Below the pieces are notes generated by a model. The model did no database searches, was not told the origin of the DNA, and saw only the letters and a list, made by a program, of their open reading frames with translations. A DNA stretch of 64,000 nt from a bacterium (lineage in GTDB: Bacteria > Bacillota > Clostridia > Lachnospirales > Lachnospiraceae), in the NCBI GenBank assembly GCA_023667365.1, contig JAMPAG010000001.1:233001-297000 (forward strand), written 5' to 3'. Below, in pieces: positions 60,732 to 64,000 of the stretch. A program made the translations under genes and the position numbers. The number at the start of each line of letters is the position of its first letter. Within the stretch, counting starts at the first letter, position 1.

Positions 60732-62714
60732 ATGCGTACGTTGGCATTGCCTGAGGAGGTATTGCTCACAATTGAAAAGCCTGCAAGATACATTGGAGGC
60801 GAGATCAACAGCGTCATGAAAGAAAAATCCCGGATTGACGTGCGTTTTTGCATGTGCTTTCCGGACGTATATGAGATCGGCATGTCCCATCTCGGCATTC
60901 AGATCTTATACGACATGTTCAACCAATGGGAGGACGTCTGGTGTGAGCGCGTCTATTCTCCCTGGGTTGACCTGGATCGCATTATGCGGGAGCGCGGTAT
61001 CCCGCTTTTTGCATTGGAATCGCAGGAACCGGTCAGGGACTTTGATTTTCTCGGCATCACGCTCCAATATGAAATGTGCTATACCAATGTCTTACAGGTG
61101 CTTGATCTTTCCGGTATCCCGTTTCTTGCGAAAGAGCGCACATGGGAACATCCGATCGTGATCGGCGGCGGTCCGTGTACCTACAATCCCGAACCGATCG
61201 CGCCTTTTTTTGACCTTTTTTATATTGGGGACGGAGAGACCATGTACCGCAGACTCTTAAATCTTTATAAGGAGATGCGCGCGCAGGGCGCTGACCGGAC
61301 AAGCTTTTTAAGGGAAGCGGGGAAGCTTCCCGGTATTTATGCGCCGCAGTTTTATACGCCGCATTATCATGCCGACGGGACTCTGCGCGGCTTTACGGCG
61401 GACGACGAATCCATGCCGCGCACAATCACGAAAGAGCTTGTCACGGATGTCAGCAACACGTATTATCCGTTAAAACCCGTCGTGCCTTTTATCAAATGCA
61501 CGCAGGACCGCGTGGTTCTGGAAATTCAGCGCGGCTGTATCCGCGGCTGCCGGTTCTGTCAGGCGGGGCAGTTGTACCGTCCCGTGCGGGAACGCAGTCT
61601 TTCCATGCTGAAAGAGCACGCCATGAAGATGATTGACTATACCGGTCATGAAGAAATTTCCCTGAGTTCCTTAAGCAGTTCCGACTATTCCAGGCTGCCT
61701 GAACTGCTTGCTTACCTGATCGAGGAATGCCAAAAAAGAAAAGTCAATATTTCATTGCCATCACTAAGGATTGATGCTTTTTCCCTCGATGTGATGAATA
61801 AGGTACAAGATATAAAAAAGAGCAGCCTGACCTTTGCGCCGGAGGCTGGCACGCAGAGACTGCGCAATGTCATCAATAAGGGTTTGACTAAAGAAGTCAT
61901 TTTGGATGGCGCTATCGAGGCATTTAAGGGCGGCTGGACAAGGGTAAAGCTTTACTTTATGCTGGGACTTCCGACGGAGACAGAGGAAGATATACGCGGC
62001 ATCGCCGAGCTGGCAAATGAGATCGCGGCGGCATTTTTTGAGACGGTTCCGAAGGAGAAACGGCGGGAAAAAATACAGATCGTCGTCAGTACGTCCTTTT
62101 TTATCCCCAAACCGTTTACGCCCCTGCAATGGGCGTCCATGCATCCGAAAGAAACTTACATCGAAAAGGCATACACAACAAGAAAAGCGATCTCGGAGCA
62201 GCTCAATCAGCGCAGCATCAAATACAATTGGCATGAAGCGGACGTTTCCGTGATCGAAGGCGTGCTTGCAAGAGGGGACCGCCGGATCGCGGACGCGCTT
62301 TTACACGCATACCGGCGCGGATGTTTTTTTGACGCATGGAGCGAGTATTACCATCATGAGGAGTGGCTTGCCGCGTTTGAGGAATGCGGACTTTCCATAG
62401 ACTTTTATACACTGCGGGAGCGCAGCCTGGACGAGTTGTTCCCGTGGGATTTTATCGACTGCGGCGTGACAAAGGATTTCTTAAAAAGAGAATGGGCGCG
62501 TGCGATGGCGGCGGAAGTGACGCCGAACTGTAAACAGAAATGCAGCGCGTGCGGCGCGGCGCGGTTCGGATGCGGAATCTGCATCGAACCAAGAGGTTCG
62601 ATGGAACCGGGCAGTTCGACAACGCCAGGCGGTTTGCCTGCGCCGGAAGACGATCTGCAGTCGAGTGGGTCAAAAGGGTGGGAGGAGGCGGTGCTTCATG
62701 AAACTCCGGATTAA
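60732..62714 (+). CDS. B12-binding radical SAM protein (TIGR03960-like)
   Basis: The 660-residue product has an N-terminal B12-binding-like region (VRFCMCFPDVYEIGMSHLGI), the radical SAM cluster motif RGCIRGCRFCQAGQLYRP, and a C-terminal half ending in a cysteine-rich stretch (TPNCKQKCSACGAARFGC). Proteins of this type usually lie next to a DUF2344 gene and an RNase G gene, as here. The substrate is unknown. The ATG follows GGAGAAAATGAT. The stop lies within the next gene by 17 bases. Confidence 0.9.
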   Translation: MRTLALPEEVLLTIEKPARYIGGEINSVMKEKSRIDVRFCMCFPDVYEIGMSHLGIQILYDMFNQWEDVWCERVYSPWVDLDRIMRERGIPLFALESQEPVRDFDFLGITLQYEMCYTNVLQVLDLSGIPFLAKERTWEHPIVIGGGPCTYNPEPIAPFFDLFYIGDGETMYRRLLNLYKEMRAQGADRTSFLREAGKLPGIYAPQFYTPHYHADGTLRGFTADDESMPRTITKELVTDVSNTYYPLKPVVPFIKCTQDRVVLEIQRGCIRGCRFCQAGQLYRPVRERSLSMLKEHAMKMIDYTGHEEISLSSLSSSDYSRLPELLAYLIEECQKRKVNISLPSLRIDAFSLDVMNKVQDIKKSSLTFAPEAGTQRLRNVINKGLTKEVILDGAIEAFKGGWTRVKLYFMLGLPTETEEDIRGIAELANEIAAAFFETVPKEKRREKIQIVVSTSFFIPKPFTPLQWASMHPKETYIEKAYTTRKAISEQLNQRSIKYNWHEADVSVIEGVLARGDRRIADALLHAYRRGCFFDAWSEYYHHEEWLAAFEECGLSIDFYTLRERSLDELFPWDFIDCGVTKDFLKREWARAMAAEVTPNCKQKCSACGAARFGCGICIEPRGSMEPGSSTTPGGLPAPEDDLQSSGSKGWEEAVLHETPD

Positions 62715-63390
62715 ATTTACCAAGAACGGCTGTCTGAAATTCATCGGGCATCTGGATGTCATGCGCTATTTTCAGAAAGCGATGCGCCGCGCAAAGATTG
62801 ATATTGCGTATTCTGCGGGATTTTCACCGCATCAGATCATGTCGTTTGCAGCGCCGCTCGGCGTCGGCATGACGAGCGACGGAGAATATTTTGACATGGA
62901 AGCGGTTTCTGTTACAAGCTCGGAAGACATCAAGGCACGCCTCAACGCCGTTATGGCGGACGGAATGGTCGTCACGGACGTCCGTATGCTTCCGGAAAAT
63001 GCCAAAAACGCCATGGCGAGCGTTGCCGCGGCAGGCTATACCGTACAGATTCGCGACGGTCATGATCAGGGCGTTCCTCTTGATAAGGCAGTGGCACATT
63101 TTTTTGCCGCCGAACATGCGCCCTATGTAAAAAAAACACAGAAAAGCGAGATCACGTTGGACTTAAAAGAGGGCGTTCACGCGCTCCGTATGCAGGAACA
63201 GTCCGTTTTTATGTTGATTGATACGGGGAGCAGCAGCAATCTAAAGCCCGGTATGGTCATGGAGAACCTGTATTCCTACTATGGAAAACAGCCTGCCGAA
63301 TTTGATTTTCTCATTCACCGGACGGAAACCTACAGCCGCGCAGACGACGGCAGCTTTGTACCGCTCTCCGAAGCGGGGGAGGTGTTCTGA
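62698..63390 (+). CDS. DUF2344 (TIGR03936) family protein
   Basis: The 230-residue product has the family start MKLRIKFTKNGCLKFIGHLD and AKIDIAYSAGFSPHQIMSFA. Function is unknown; it is nearly always next to the TIGR03960 radical SAM protein and is often annotated as its C-terminal partner, and the two are fused in some genomes. The ATG follows GGGAGGAGGCGGTGCTTC, inside the end of the upstream gene. The stop overlaps the next start (TGATG). Confidence 0.9.
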   Translation: MKLRIKFTKNGCLKFIGHLDVMRYFQKAMRRAKIDIAYSAGFSPHQIMSFAAPLGVGMTSDGEYFDMEAVSVTSSEDIKARLNAVMADGMVVTDVRMLPENAKNAMASVAAAGYTVQIRDGHDQGVPLDKAVAHFFAAEHAPYVKKTQKSEITLDLKEGVHALRMQEQSVFMLIDTGSSSNLKPGMVMENLYSYYGKQPAEFDFLIHRTETYSRADDGSFVPLSEAGEVF

Positions 63391-64000
63391 TGCCGGAAAA
63401 TCAGGCGAACGTAAGTTATTATATCACACAGTATGAAAATCGGCTCCTCTCGGCGCTCTGCGTGGATGATAAGCCGGTGCAGGCGTCCTTTTCACCGTTG
63501 CTGCCGCCGGATAATACCATATTGGATGCCGGCGCAGACAGCGGGGGCGGTGGGCACGGGACACACGCTGCGTTTGCGGTCGGTACGATCGTGGTTGGCA
63601 AAGTGAACCGCATCGTTCACAATATCCGTGCCGTTTTTGTGGATATTGCGCCCGGTGTGCAGGGTTTTTTGCCGTTTTCCGGCTTCCAGTCGTCAAACGC
63701 GGATATGTTGCCGGTGCAGGGGGACAGTATTCTCGTACAGGTGGAAAAAGCTGCCGTCAAAACAAAAGATCCGGTGCTTACCACAAAGCTTACGCTGTCG
63801 GGGCGGTATGTCGTGATCGAACAGGGCGGCGGCGGTATCCGCTTTTCCCAAAAGGCGTCGCCAAAGCAGAGAGCGCGGATGCGTGATTTTTTGACAGGAC
63901 AGAATCAGGAGGAACCGGAATCCCCCTCCGATGCGTACGGCTGTATCGTGCGCACCAATGCGTTTGCGCTGGCGGATTTTTCTCCCGTATTGGCAGAGCA
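63390..64000 (+). CDS. ribonuclease E/G, 5' part
   Basis: The ATG at 63390 overlaps the upstream stop, and the frame stays open to the window edge (203 full codons). The N-terminal part MPENQANVSYYITQYENRLL and GTIVVGKVNRIVHNIRAVFV then DIAPGVQGFLPF matches the S1-like domain of RNase G/E. The enzyme would cut mRNA or rRNA precursors. Genes for L21 and L27 often follow in clostridia, but lie beyond this window. The gene is cut off by the window. Confidence 0.88.
   Translation, partial: MPENQANVSYYITQYENRLLSALCVDDKPVQASFSPLLPPDNTILDAGADSGGGGHGTHAAFAVGTIVVGKVNRIVHNIRAVFVDIAPGVQGFLPFSGFQSSNADMLPVQGDSILVQVEKAAVKTKDPVLTTKLTLSGRYVVIEQGGGGIRFSQKASPKQRARMRDFLTGQNQEEPESPSDAYGCIVRTNAFALADFSPVLAE

Overview
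The window looks like a chromosomal segment of a spore-forming, probably motile clostridium of the Lachnospiraceae type. This is inferred from gene content and order: ruvAB-zapA-U32, a ytfI/gerW-like sporulation pair, rpmB-asp23-fakA-recG, rpsO-pnp, rsmD-coaD with ylbJ, the hisZGDB-IE operon, and the radical SAM/DUF2344/RNase G block. Shine-Dalgarno sites are strong, promoters are of sigma-A type, many start and stop codons overlap (ATGA or TGATG), and GC is medium. I do not name a species.

Layout. 1-8.3 kb: Holliday junction motor (ruvA, ruvB), cell-division factor zapA, a U32 family protein, and a natural fusion of an FtsW/RodA glycan polymerase to a penicillin-binding transpeptidase. 8.4-12.7 kb: NUDIX hydrolase, an HD-GYP protein with an altered HD pair, and a tightly coupled operon with DUF2953, GerW and two tiny membrane ORFs. 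12.8-21 kb: ribosomal protein L28, Asp23, fatty acid kinase FakA, RecG, a DUF1189 membrane protein, an RNA uracil methyltransferase and a Fic protein. 21-28.3 kb: two convergent chemotaxis receptors and a large hybrid sensor kinase. 28.3-33.6 kb: a set of poorly known genes (FliD-like, LytTR regulator, DUF6033-like, two paralogues, a coiled-coil protein) preceded by a possible structured RNA. 33.7-40.4 kb: a secreted SH3-NlpC/P60 hydrolase with a WalR-like box, an agr-type two-component system and a heterodimeric ABC exporter. 40.4-47.8 kb: rpsO, pnp and a type IIA topoisomerase pair. 48-54.9 kb: rsmD, coaD, a coiled-coil protein, ylbJ, two pseudouridine synthases, a short-chain dehydrogenase and recU. 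55-60.2 kb: the histidine operon, ending in a HisIE enzyme fused to a HisA/HisF-like domain that has lost its catalytic aspartates. 60.3-64 kb: a small membrane protein, a radical SAM protein, a DUF2344 protein and the 5' part of an RNase E/G gene.

The most distinctive signals lie outside ordinary gene calls. At least eight intergenic spacers carry the same small set of short hairpin modules, joined in different orders like beads. Two spacers carry 38-bp tandem repeats, and many proteins carry in-frame tandem repeats in linkers. The best candidate for an undescribed system is the 28.3-33.6 kb set: a three-way-junction leader, a terminator, a FliD-like gene, a regulator with a degenerate receiver, and related small proteins with a sigma-28-like promoter among them. 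I saw no tRNA, rRNA, CRISPR array or insertion sequence.
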